From: Bombyx mori
Taxonomy: Eukaryota; Arthropoda; Insecta; Lepidoptera; Bombycidae
Assembly: GCF_030269925.1 (NCBI RefSeq)
Contig: NC_085126.1
Span: forward strand, 1,366,501-1,430,500
Reading direction: 5' to 3'
DNA: 64,000 nt
A program made the translations under genes and the position numbers. The notes beneath the pieces were generated by a model. That model did not search any database and was not told the DNA's origin. It was given only the letters and a program-made list of their open reading frames with translations. Below, piece by piece: positions 52,537-62,040 of the stretch (its first letter is position 1; each line of letters starts with the position of its first letter).

Positions 52537-55500
52537 GTGAGTAATTTTTCATTTCATTTTACTCTTAGAACAGTGAATCTCGCCGATCTACCGCGGCACT
52601 CTTGTATGCAGTCAAATTCTTCAAGTATGACGCAAAAGTTTTAAATTGCGCTCTTTTTTTTCCGTAAGAGGCTATACCAGCGTTGCCCTAGCGTGTAGGT
52701 GAGCTCGTTCTTAGACCCTTCTGGTGTTTTGTGGTTATCGGAGCCCATTTATGTCATAACGTTAATGCCACCAGTGCCACCCAGTTTGAAGCATTTGAGT
52801 TGGGGTTTGAGCTCCAAGGCTCAAACCGGAGGTGTTGATAACAATGGCCCTAGCAAGAGCAGTGCTTCGCAGAATCTACCACCGTATCGGACCCGCTGAG
52901 AAGATACGGCAAGAAACTTAGTGGGCAGTGTGCCCTCAAATTCTTAATATCTGTTTTTAAGTGTGCCGTCATATTTTGCTTTGAAAATTATTACCACACT
53001 CCTGAGTCGATTAATATAGAAAAAATGATTATGTATAATATGTCGGAGAAATCACAATTATTAACACCATCGTCAGACATCGTAAGGGCCCATAGCGTGA
53101 TCGAGCTAAGAGAATTATTGAGTACACCAATCACGTTTGTAGCCTTAGAACAATTTAGAAATCTTCTCTTGACGTTAGCGAATGAAAACGAATGACAGTT
53201 CTTAGGATGGAGGCACCGCTCTTCAAGAAGGCTGATTGGTAAGTGTGACGGCGTTTATGCGCCTCCATCGGCTAGGCTCTGTCGTAGAACGAAGTTAGCC
53301 GAGTTCCGACGATACCGCAATCGTGCTGCCATCTCTCGGGAATCGTGCTGCGTTTCATTTAGCTACCAAGCTAATGACCTTTTCCGACATAGGTATCGTC
53401 TTTTCGCATTACAAGTGTAACATTTCCAAAAATATTCGAAATTGAGTTAATATGCGGAATCATTTGGTACCACCAGTATTTTTCTCATAAATACTGTCCA
53501 AAGAGCGTATTTTAATTTCAGTTTTTTTTTTTTACTTTACCTATGTTTCGACTACTATTAACAAAATTAATACATAATTTTACTATATATCTGGTAAAAA
53601 ATAAAAAAAATAAAATGTTGCAAAGATGATTAATATTAAAAATATCACATGTTAAACTTTTAAAACACTCTCCTGTAAAATTAGTAAGTTTTGAGATTGT
53701 ACAGTTTTAATACGAGAAGAAGATTTTTTGTTGTTGTTAAAATTCCAGATAACCTGTCCTGTTTCACACACGGGTGTAGCACCGGCTGGGTGTCCGGAGT
53801 CTTAGGAAACGAAGCGTTGACGGGCGGGGCGTGGCTGGCCGCCCTGCCGTGCCTGGTAGCACTACCGGCAGCTCCATTCTTCGCCGTGCTGGCTGACGCG
53901 AGGGGAAGGAAGGCGGGCGCTTTTTGCATTTGCATCAGTTTTATCGTACGTTCCACTTTCAAGAGTAGATCTGTGATGGCATTCACGCTTCTCAAGCGAG
54001 AGTTTTGAGGCCGATAGTTAGAATACTTACGACTTTTAAAAAAAAAAAAAATTGCTTAGATGGGTGGACGAGATCACAGCCCACCTGGTGTTAAGTGGTT
54101 ACTGGAGCCCATAGACATAAACAACGTAAATGCGCCACCCACCTTGAGATATAAGTTCTAAGGTCTCAGTATAGTTACAACGGCTGCCCTGCCCTTCAAA
54201 CCGAAACGCATTACTGCTTCACGGCAGAAATAGGCAGGGTGTTGGCGTGTTGGTACCCACCCGCGCTGACTCACAAGAGGTCCTACTACCAGCAAAAAAA
54301 TCTTCCTTTCTAATTTTCAGTTGAGCTGGTCTTTAGCGGCGTGGTGTGGTCCGCGAGGAGTATGGGCTGCCAGGGTTGCAGCCGGCGCAGGGGGTGCGGG
54401 CGCGCTTGCCCTCGCACCCCTGTACTGCGCGGAGATAGCGCCACGCACGAGAGGGCTGGCTGCGATGCCAGCACTGGCTTGCAGGTTAAAGACCTATGAT
54501 TTTGGCACACATGGGCCGGTTTCACCGATTTTTTTCCCTACCCAATCTGATAGCTTTGAGAGGCTATGTCAGCGTAACTCTAACATGTCGCCTACATACT
54601 ACATCTATCAGGGCTCAAACCAGGAGGCGCTGCTAACACTGATCCTAGCAAGAGCCGTGCTTCGCAGAATCTACCACCGGATCGAAAACGCGACCCACAA
54701 AAGTTCCGGCGAGAAACTCAGTGAGGTCGCCGATTTGTCGTCCACTACTATATTATTTTTTTATTGGTGTACTTAACGCAGGACAACTAATAAAGCTGTG
54801 TCCGTGTTTACTCAGGATACCGGCTGGGGTTTTGTTGCCCTAATACGATAAATTTATTACACAGAATCTATCTATATATATAAAAATGAATTGCTGTTCG
54901 TTAGTCTCGCTAAAACTCGAGAACGGCTGGACCGATTTGGCTAATTTTGGTCTTGAATTATTTGTGGAAGTCCAAAGAAGGTTTGAAAGGTAGATAAATA
55001 TGAAAATGCTCGCAATTAAATAAAAATAACAATTTTGTTTTTCCTTTGATGTGTCCGCCGTCCCATCGGACGGATTCCTTTTGTTTGTTTTAAGTTTATT
55101 TTATACAAAAGTTTAGGTCTTTTATTTATCGATTGAGGCACTACGAAGTCTGCTGGATCCGCTAGTACTATAAATTCTCACAGCACATAAGTAACATGGC
55201 CATCTTATTCCTATATCTTGCAGAAGTCGGTTCCTTTATATAATAAGTATTAAGGACAACTAAGCTGATTGAAAAAAGGTAAATGTATACCAGGATACCA
55301 TAAACTTGAAGAGTTAAAAATACATCAATTTTCAGTTGCGGCATCCTGTTTGCTTACGCGGCAGGTGGCATGCTATCAGCGCACGCATTGTCCTTATCAA
55401 TGGCCGTACCGCCTTCCGCACTCCTGGTGTCGCTGATATGGCTGCCAGAGACACCTTCGTTTCTGATCAGCATCGGAAGGGTTCAGGTCAGGAATCTTTA

Positions 55501-58500
55501 AGACTTTTACTGACGGTAGGACCTCTTGTGAGTCCGCACGGTTAGGTACCATCACCCCGCCTATTTCTGCCATGAAGCAGTAATGTGTTTCGGTTTGAAG
55601 GGCGGGGCAGCCGTTGTAACTATACTGAGACCTTAGAACTTGTAACTCAGGGTGGGTGGCGCATTTACGTTGTAGATGTCTATGGGCTCCGGTAACCATT
55701 TAACACCAGGTGGGCTGTGAGTTCGTCCACCCATGTAAGCAATAAAAAAAAACTTAAGTTAATTAAGTTTTCTAAATACCACCTTTAAATGCTCTCACAA
55801 ATCTTCCTTGCAGGATGCCGCAAAGATAATTTGCTGGTTCGACGGCTCCGATTTCAGGGAAGATCTCACCGATGTCATAGAACAACAAGAGGTGAGGATC
55901 AGGACCTCAGACTGCTACGGGAGTAGACGGGAGGCGATGCGACGTCAAGACTCTGACGCGTTCCAGCCCATGTTGAAGCGTAGCAGCGGCTTAGAATCTA
56001 ACAGCGATAAAAAAACCGAGCAATCAGCTTGCAAAGAGTTATGTGAGTGTTCCTAACCGGTTATGTTTTCCTGGTAGTAAGATGATAGTTCTTCGGACAT
56101 GACTTCTTGTACTACTTACTTACTACTGAATAATATAAAAAAACTAACAAACAATACGCTTTTATAGAAAATCCAACTAAAAAGTAAAAAATAAATGAAT
56201 GCAGGGAATCCAACTCCGATAAAAAAACTGAGCAATCGGCTTGCAAAGAGTTATGTGAGTGTTCCTATACGGTTATGTTTTCCTGGTAGTAAGATGATAG
56301 TTCTTCGGACTTGACTTCTCTTGTACTGAATAATAGTTTAAAAAAACTAACAAAAAATACGCTTTTATAGAAAATCCAACTAAAAAATTAAAAATAAATC
56401 TTAATAAATTTGATTTAAAAATAGTGTAAGAAAAAAATATTTTATTGTAAAAAAAACGCGTGGGGTGCATGGTATCAGTAGTTATAAATATTTTATGAAC
56501 ATATATGAGTAGAAGGGTTATTTTGATAATATCCGGCGGAAAAGCACCCCACGCTTTTTTACAACAATATATCGATTGAGGCACTACGAAGTCTGCCGGG
56601 TCAGCTAGTAAAATATATTATATTTATAATTTCAATTGGCAAACAAAAAGTAATTTTTCGTAAGCAAGCAGCGTTCTTGATGCACGAGATATTTAGTATC
56701 AGAATATATATATCAGATATTTATTATTATCAGAATTTTTTACTCCTTTTTATGTTTTGCTATTAAAGTACCAGGCAAACAGAACAGGCAAAGAGGTTGT
56801 TGCAGTTAGGCATCGCCGCTCCCGGCGAGCTCTCCTCTCGTGTGCGGTGCTCATCTGCGCGGCAGCCGGATCTGGTGCAGGGGCTGTCAACAGCTTCGCA
56901 GCGGCAGTACTGAGGCACTCCTCACACGCTGTGCCGCTTCTGAACATGACAGCTTACAACTTCACGATCAACGATGGGTAAGCCTAATATTTTATTGGTA
57001 ACTTTCAGTTATAGCATATGCAATGTTAATGCAACACTGGACACGTGTGCATGTTGAACACTCTGGATCCAGACCAACCTTTAGGTTAAGGTAGTTTTGA
57101 TGTTAATTTTGAGTTTTTTTTTTATTATTATTACTAGCGACCCGCCCTCGCTTCGCTTCGGAAACTTTAATTTATTATTGATTTCTCCACCATTTAATGG
57201 ATGTTTTTATACATATGAACCTTCCTCTCCAATCACTCTATCTATTAAAAAAAAACGCATTAAAATCCGTTGCTTACTTTTAAAGATTTAAGCATACATA
57301 GGGACAGATATAGGGACAGAGAAAGCGACTTTGTTTTATACTATGTAGTGATTATTTGATTTTTTGGAGTTTACTCCTTAAGAATCGATTTACATATATA
57401 GGCCCGGGGTATGAAAATTATGGGGACCAAAATCGTACTAGCATGTCACACGAAATGCGTTATGCGCCTGATTGGCTCCTGATTGCGTGATGCGTGCGCG
57501 CGCCAATCAGGAGCCAACGCGCGGCCGCGTTATCGCAGGTGACGCCGGGCTGCTGCGCCGGCAGTCCGCCACAAAGCCTCGTACTGATCGCGCGTTTCTC
57601 TCATTATTGTATTTTCATATATTTGTTAGTCGTTTGTTTTGTGTCTCGTTAATTTGTTAATAATCTGTAGTGTATCGTGTTGTCGTAATATAGAACTATT
57701 TCTCGTATTGTTTCGTTTAATTTTTTATATCCAGTAAACTCCAGTCGTGCGTCGGAGCGGACACACACACTTTTTTATTTTTTATTATTATTGCTTTTGT
57801 TTTATTTCGAGATTGTAGTTATTGTTCTTATTTAATTCTGGTATACTATATGAAATGTTAATGAATGTAATATGGATGCAAAATCTGAAGTAAATGAAAT
57901 AAATGAAATAAAATTACGTCGCTGCTAAACAACAGCAAACAAAGCTGAGGAAGTTTGTGTGTCTTTTATTTTGTAACTGAAACAAATTATGTTCTAGGTC
58001 TCTTCCAAGGCCACTATTCGAGACCTCGGAAGCTGGTGCAATACTTTGTGGTGCCGCATTGGTACTTGGAGCTACGATAGCTACGATTACTGTTGACAAA
58101 CTTGGAAGGAAAGTAAGAACCTAAGCTCTTTATAGTTATGTTGTCCTAGTCATACTTCTGACGGTAACAATAATAATATAACTCTTTATTTGACACCACA
58201 TGTACAGAGTAAGCATATAAAACAAATAATAGACGGTGACATAAATTGGCGGCCTTATCGCTGAAAGCGATCTCTTCCAGGCAACCTCGCAGGGAGAGGA
58301 ATAAGCAATTTAGCATGGATGGTGCTATATCTTAATAAACTTACATAAAAGTACCTCGTTTTTACCATCGCACTGCCCGCCACCGGAGTAGAGTTCATCC
58401 ATACTACCTGGAGCCACTGCGGTCATCCACAGTGCGTTTCCAGAGGTCTTTTTTGCCACGTACCATCCGGCTATGGAATGAGCTCCCCTCCACGGTGTTT

Positions 58501-61249
58501 CCCGAGCGCTATGACATGTCCTTCTTCAAACGAGGCTTGTGGAGAGTATTAAGCGGTAGGCAGCGGCTTGGCTTTGCCCCTGGCATTGCTGAAGTCCATG
58601 GGCGACGGTAACCACTCACCATCAGGTGGGCCGTATGCTCGTCTGCCTACAAGAGTAATAAATAAAAAAAATATATATATATACTTATTAAATACAATAT
58701 AAGATAGACTTAGATACGATTAAAAACAAATAAATACTAAAAATATGCGAGTAAATACAAAATAAGTAGCAACTTATACAGTTATACCGTAGGGGCCATA
58801 TTATCGTGCAAGGTAGTGTGATGACGGTAGTAAAAGGATAAGATAGACAAGTCATTTAAAAGAATATCAAAGCTAAAACTCTAGTTTTGAATTTCCGTCC
58901 TATTCCAGATGCTCCTACTGTGGTCCTGCTCAGGGATAACGTGCTGCCTGATCGTTCTCGGGGTGTACTGCGACCCCCACCTGCGCCTGCACTCCTGGTA
59001 CTCGCAGCGACTGTGGCCTTACACAGACGAAGACACCCAATCAAAGGAATTGATTGAAGCTTTTAATATTACGAGTAACGTAAACTTCACAAAGCCCTGG
59101 GATTATAGGATTAGTGTGGAAAGTGAGAATTTGACTGACAGCTTCATGAGGAGTACGAAGGCTGCTCGGACACATGCAGAGGAGCAAAGGATGTGGGCCC
59201 CCGTGGCTTTGCTATCTACAGTATTATTTTTGTACAACATTGGCCTGGGTTCCGTGCCTTTTGTACTCGTCTCGGAGCTTTTTTCGATAAATGTGAGTAT
59301 TTTTGGTATACAACTTTATTTGTTTATTTTTAACTAGCGGCCAGCTCCGGCTCCGCTCGGATCTTTAAAAAAATTTCAACGATATTTTTGACTTTATTTT
59401 ATTTTTTTAAATAAAAGAACACTTATTGTGGCATAACTATAATAGTTACACATATGATGTTGCGACACTTTTTGTAATTAATAATGTGTTCTACAAAGTT
59501 CTAGTATTCTATCATTAATAGTTTTCGCAGGGCACGCGATGTAAAGAATATTTTAGGTAATTTTTTTACACCTTGGGTTACATTATTGGAGTTTTAGGAG
59601 GTATCCTTAATTTTTTTCAAGTTTTTTTTTCAGAATAGTGTAGCTTCCAAACAGTGAAAGAATTTTTCAAATCGGTTCAGTAGTTTCGGATCCTATACAA
59701 ACAAACAAACAAACAAATCTTTCCTCTTTATAATATTAGTATAAAGTTGAGTATAGATCGCGTATTTGATCACCTAAATGGCAAGGTAGAAGTCTATGCT
59801 CGGAGTATCCCAGCGAGAGTGAATTAAGAATGAGGAGATTGGGAGCAGAAGCACCATGGTAGTAGCCGACATAGTTCGAAAGGTTCCGAGGGTGAAGTCG
59901 CAGTGGGTAGAGCGTGCTGCTTGCAGAACAAAATTAAATGGCCGCTGTGCCAAAAATTTTCGAGTGGCAACCGCGTATTGGACACGCTGCGTGGGGAAAC
60001 CTCCCAGGAGGACCAACAAACTACTAAAGTTCGCTGTGAAGGACTGGATGTGGACGCGCAGGTTGGCCATTATGCCTTTGGAGGGAGGTTTACATCCGGT
60101 AGTGCAGTGAGCCTACTGTCAGTGGGCTGATGATAATGATATGGTCATGACTTGCTGTTACCGCAGCCTATGGACACTGCCGACCTTAATAGCGAAATCC
60201 TTTAATTTGGATCGTAGCTAAAAAAAGTTATGGTCAAAGCACTAAGGTTTTAACTATGACTTAAACGACCTGTTTAAGGCATAACCGCTGGTCAGGTAGG
60301 AAATTAGAGAGAATTTACTGGAAAAGATGAGGGTGGCTACGAGCGAAGAATACCTGAGCATTAGTATTAAGTCTGAAGACAGTGGTTTTCTGTGCATTCC
60401 ACCTATTGTATACGTTAAAGAACAACAGCACTCTTAGAACTTGAGAGAGCTGACTGATTCGAAATTTTATGGATCAGTCGCAACCTACACTTCTTGACAT
60501 TTCCTTCTACTCTTATTTGGATAATCGAGAGCGAAGAGAATTGGTGTGAAGAGAGCTATAATACATGCGCTAAGACAATCAATTCAAGCGACACTACTTT
60601 TGTACAAACCGAAATATTTAATCATTTTGAATTAAAAAAAAATGCCGCCTAAGCATCTAAATAATAAAGGACTTTGCCTTATTGTCGATTTATTTTAAAA
60701 AAATTAAATTTTTTTTAGTTGATTGCTTAGATGTATGAACGAGCTCACAGCTCACTTGGTTTTAAGTGGTCACTGAAGCCCATAGACATCTACAACGTGA
60801 ATGCGCCACCCACCTTGAGATATAAGTTCTAAGGTCTCAAGTATAGTTACAGCGGCTGCCCCACCCTTCAAACCGAAACGCATTACTGCTTCACGGCAGA
60901 AATAGGCAGGTTGGTGGTACCTACCGCGCGGACTCACAAGAGGTCCTTTCACCAGTTAACCAAATTCTCAATTCAAAATTTCCAGGTCCGTAGTCTGGCA
61001 TCAAGTCTGCTCATTTCATGGACGTGGCTGAGCAGCTTTCTCCTTCTGAGGTACTACGGTACTATTGCTGTCTCTCTCGGTCTCCACGGAACCTATTACA
61101 TATCAGCTTCCATCACGTTTCTGGCATCCTTGTACATATTCCTGGTCTTGCCCGAAACGAAAGGGAAATCGCAAGAGCAGATTGAAGAAATTCTCGACGG
61201 GCCAATGTTGGTTTTGAGGAGCACGAAGAAGAACCAAAACCAGCGATGA
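52466..61249 (+). CDS. MFS sugar transporter (facilitated trehalose/glucose transporter-like), nine exons in this span
   Basis: Moves a sugar across the plasma membrane by facilitated diffusion, by homology to insect Tret1 and GLUT proteins. Exons: 52466-52536, 53749-53945, 54321-54484, 55336-55486, 55814-56042, 56806-56977, 57998-58112, 58909-59292, 60986-61249. All introns are GT-AG and in phase. With the candidate exon at 2707 the protein is 584 aa, longer than the ~450-500 aa family norm because of long loops. Motifs by residue: GRK after TM2 (79-81), YCAEIAPRTRG after TM4 (127-137), PETPSFLISIGR after TM6 (184-195), DKLGRK after TM8 (364-369), GLGSVPF and SELF in TM10, PETKGKS after TM12 (553-559). 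The TM7 sugar-binding QQxSG motif is replaced by AAAGSGAG. N-glycosylation sites lie in the 59.0-kb loop. The exact substrate is not shown by sequence. Confidence 0.85.
52690..52935. mobile_element. Mixed Bm1-like and Jockey-tail remnants
   Basis: A reversed, diverged Bm1 3' part (GTGAGCTCGTTCTTAGACCC ... GCCACCC) is followed by a reversed Jockey tail (CTCAAACCGGAGG ... CACCGTATCGGACCCGCTGAGA). Confidence 0.5.
53025..53195 (+). other. Small ORF (56 codons) in transporter intron
   Basis: ATG-initiated frame containing MSEKSQLLTPSSDIVRAHS and ending LLLTLANENE. Balanced composition and a good hydrophilic/aliphatic mix. No family recognised. It lies between two transporter exons on the same strand and has no splice match. 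It may be a chance ORF, a pseudogene scrap or a microprotein. Confidence 0.2.
53749..53945 (+). CDS. Transporter exon: TM1, TM2 and GRK motif
   Basis: Acceptor AAAATTCCAG, donor ATC|GTACGT. Encodes YNLSCFTHGCSTGWVSG (TM1) and a hydrophobic segment ending DARGRK, the conserved loop 2-3 motif. Confidence 0.85.
54036..54296 (-). mobile_element. Bm1 SINE, 5'-truncated
   Basis: In the intron before exon 54321, antisense to the gene; a short duplication (GGTGTTGGCGTGTTGGTAC) lies in its body. Confidence 0.9.
54321..54484 (+). CDS. Transporter exon: TM3-TM4, EIAP..RG
   Basis: Acceptor TCTAATTTTCAG, donor GCAG|GTTAAA. Ala/Gly-rich TM3 and TM4 followed by YCAEIAPRTRG, the family signature after TM4. 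Phase 0 in, phase 2 out. Confidence 0.85.
54525..54740 (-). mobile_element. Jockey-clade LINE 3' tail, diverged
   Basis: TTTTTTTCCCTACCCAATCTG ... AGAATCTACCACCGGATCG ... GAGAAACTCAGTGAGG; reversed 3'UTR with the hairpin decayed. Confidence 0.65.
54871..55165 (+). mobile_element. Helitron-like element, family C
   Basis: TCTATATATATAAAAATGAA ... TGGATCCGCTAG, inserted between A (54870) and T (55166). 295 bp, intronic. Confidence 0.65.
55336..55486 (+). CDS. Transporter exon: TM5-TM6 and PETP motif
   Basis: Acceptor CAATTTTCAG, donor CAG|GTCAGG. Two membrane segments and LPETPSFLISIGR, equivalent to the PESPR motif that begins the central cytoplasmic loop. Confidence 0.85.
55507..55750 (+). 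mobile_element. Bm1 SINE, 5'-truncated
   Basis: Begins 20 bp downstream of the exon 55486 donor; sense orientation; A-tail at 55743. Confidence 0.9.
55814..56042 (+). CDS. Transporter exon: long hydrophilic central loop
   Basis: Acceptor CTTCCTTGCAG, donor TTAT|GTGAGT. Entirely hydrophilic (residues ~198-273), rich in Arg, Asp, Gln and Ser; likely cytoplasmic. The last 49 nt and the donor are duplicated in tandem at 56206-56254. Confidence 0.85.
56150..56570. mobile_element. Palindromic MITE, copy 3 (with duplicated left end)
   Basis: TACGCTTTTATAGAAAATCC occurs at 56155 and again at 56360 because of the tandem duplication. The main palindrome (AAAAAACGCGTGGGGTGC / GCACCCCACGCTTTTTT) follows. 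Its right end abuts a family C Helitron-like 3' end. Confidence 0.65.
56206..56400 (+). repeat. Tandem duplicate of exon 5 end, donor and intron start
   Basis: 56206-56254 repeats the codons E-S-N-S-D-K-K-T-E-Q-S-A-C-K-E-L plus T|GTGAGT of 55994-56042. The following ~145 bp repeat the intron start (GTTATGTTTTCCTGGTAGTA) and the MITE left end. The upstream AATGCAG|G could be an acceptor, but it is phase 2 and neither upstream exon fits, so the copy is probably not spliced in. Confidence 0.85.
56572..56608 (+). mobile_element. Helitron-like family C 3' end
   Basis: ATCGATTGAGGCACTACG ... GGGTCAGCTAG then T; only the terminal ~37 bp. Confidence 0.6.
56806..56977 (+). CDS. Transporter exon: TM7
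   Basis: I chose the acceptor GTTGTTGCAG (56805) because it gives KELF-RHRRSRRALLS, matching the conserved Phe and NRRALL pattern before TM7. An alternative acceptor at 56787 (AACAG) also keeps frame and adds six residues. Donor GG|GTAAGC. TM7 reads CAVLICAAAGSGAGAVNSF. Contains the NMT and NFT sequons. Confidence 0.8.
57134..57351 (-). mobile_element. Helitron-like element, family B
   Basis: CTAGCGACCCGCCCTCGC ... TACTATGTAGTGA; same family and end structure as 334-547. Lies in the transporter intron. Confidence 0.65.
57390..57740. other. CpG-rich intronic segment with perfect inverted repeat
   Basis: GC- and CpG-rich island in an AT-rich intron. TTGGCTCCTGATTG (57472-57485) and CAATCAGGAGCCAA (57504-57517) form a 14-bp perfect stem around an 18-nt loop, each arm also carrying CCAAT/ATTGG. 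Resembles promoter or transposon 5'UTR/LTR DNA; no family assigned. A 62-codon frame (57472-57660) lies inside but looks non-specific. Confidence 0.5.
57998..58112 (+). CDS. Transporter exon: TM8 and second GRK motif
   Basis: Acceptor TATGTTCTAG, donor AAA|GTAAGA. Encodes SLPRPLFETSEAGAILCGAA, TM8 and VDKLGRK. Confidence 0.85.
58352..58668 (+). mobile_element. CR1-like LINE 3' end, 5'-truncated
   Basis: From CTCGTTTTTACCATCGCACT (last ~50 ORF2 codons, IRLWNELP region) through the common tail, with A-rich end. Same-strand insertion in the transporter intron. Confidence 0.85.
58909..59292 (+). CDS. Transporter exon: TM9, long extracellular loop, TM10
   Basis: Acceptor CCTATTCCAG, donor AAAT|GTGAGT. 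Encodes TM9 (MLLLWSCSGITCCLIVLGVY), a ~75-residue hydrophilic loop with NIT, NFT and NLT sequons, and TM10 with GLGSVPFVLVSELFSIN. The loop is far longer than in typical GLUTs, where TM9-10 is short. Confidence 0.85.
59334..59745 (-). mobile_element. Helitron-like element, family E
   Basis: CTAGCGGCCAGCTCCGGC at the reversed 3' end and TATACTAATATTATAAAGAGG at the 5' end, with an (ACAA)n block and AAATCGGTTCAGTAGTTTCG. A very common lepidopteran repeat type. It starts 41 bp into the intron. Confidence 0.55.
59780..60130 (+). pseudogene. RTE-like LINE RT C-terminal remnant
   Basis: Frames carry VVADIVRKVPRVKSQWVERA, then GKPPRR and KFAVKDWM, resembling the RTE C-terminal pattern (VADI..KV..LKWQW..GH, GRPPRRWTDD). 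Heavily decayed; in the last transporter intron. Confidence 0.5.
60716..60953 (-). mobile_element. Bm1 SINE, 5'-truncated
   Basis: Reversed Bm1 body between AGTTGATTGCTTAGATG and TTTCACCAG, ending 32 bp before the last transporter exon. Confidence 0.85.
60986..61249 (+). CDS. Transporter last exon: TM11-TM12, PETKG, stop
   Basis: Acceptor AAATTTCCAG. Encodes VRSLASSLLISWTWLSSF (TM11), TM12, LVLPETKGKSQEQIEEIL and a basic tail, TGA at 61247. The PETKG motif and IEE are the family's classical C-terminal signature. Confidence 0.9.
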   Translation, partial: VRSLASSLLISWTWLSSFLLLRYYGTIAVSLGLHGTYYISASITFLASLYIFLVLPETKGKSQEQIEEILDGPMLVLRSTKKNQNQR

Positions 61250-62040
61250 CGTTTTTTAGATATTTTTTTGGTCTTCTAGTTGAAGTCAGGAAGGAAAATG
61301 GCCAAATACGTAATTTGTAATTTAAGCAATCAATCAATTTTTTTATTTTTCAAGAAATATAACTAAATTTATCTTTTTAGTTTGTATGTCCATTAAGAAA
61401 CATTTTTTGTGCGCTTACAACAGCCTAAATATATTGATTTGTTTAGAAAACATAACTTTATGAACCAACCCTCGTATTTATAATTGAGTATTGATGTATT
61501 CTAAATACTACGTGCACGGAATCCCAAAGTAGATAACTAATGTTGTTGTAATAAGAACCTCAATAGACAAGGGTTTCCACTGCCTCAATAGTATATTCAT
61601 AAAATGAGGTTCCTGACCTTTTCAAAGAATTTATAATGAGTATGGATGGAAGAAGTACGGGTCAGACAATATGACCATTATACGTACCGAGTCCATTTTG
61701 GAAGATACGTTTTTGACAATGTTTGTGATATTATTAAAACCAATGTCATATTATAAAAGGAATTGAAGATACACATCGCAGGACCAACAAACATATTATT
61801 TGTGTTCTACATGTGCATTTAGAATAAGCGTTAGTTTTTATAGATAAGTTAAAAGAAAAGCACGTGTTAGAAGATCTACACGCTATTATTAGTTCTACTG
61901 ATGACTTAAGGAGTAGGGTAGGGGTCATGCCATATATCTAAGACCGGTGGTGGTTATGTATGGTGGTGGATTTTTAGATGCCACTCCACACTGTGGGTCG
62001 TGAGTTAGTCGCTCATCTACAGCCATAAAAAACACATATG
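61250..62040 (+). other. Probable transporter 3'UTR and flank
   Basis: No coding feature. ATTAAA near 61733 is a possible poly-A signal; other AATAAA sites are at about 62110, 62472 and 62903. A diverged Bm1 3' part is at 61944-62035. Confidence 0.4.

Noticed and set aside
52278..52544. 88-codon frame running into transporter exon 52466
   Set aside because: An acceptor (TTTTACAG) interrupts it, the upstream part shows no transporter similarity, and its internal donor is out of phase.
53209..53240. Possible alternative first exon of the transporter (MEAPLFKKAD..)
   Set aside because: It ends in phase 2; joined to 53749 it creates an immediate stop, and joining to the next phase-2 acceptor (55336) would delete TM1-TM4.
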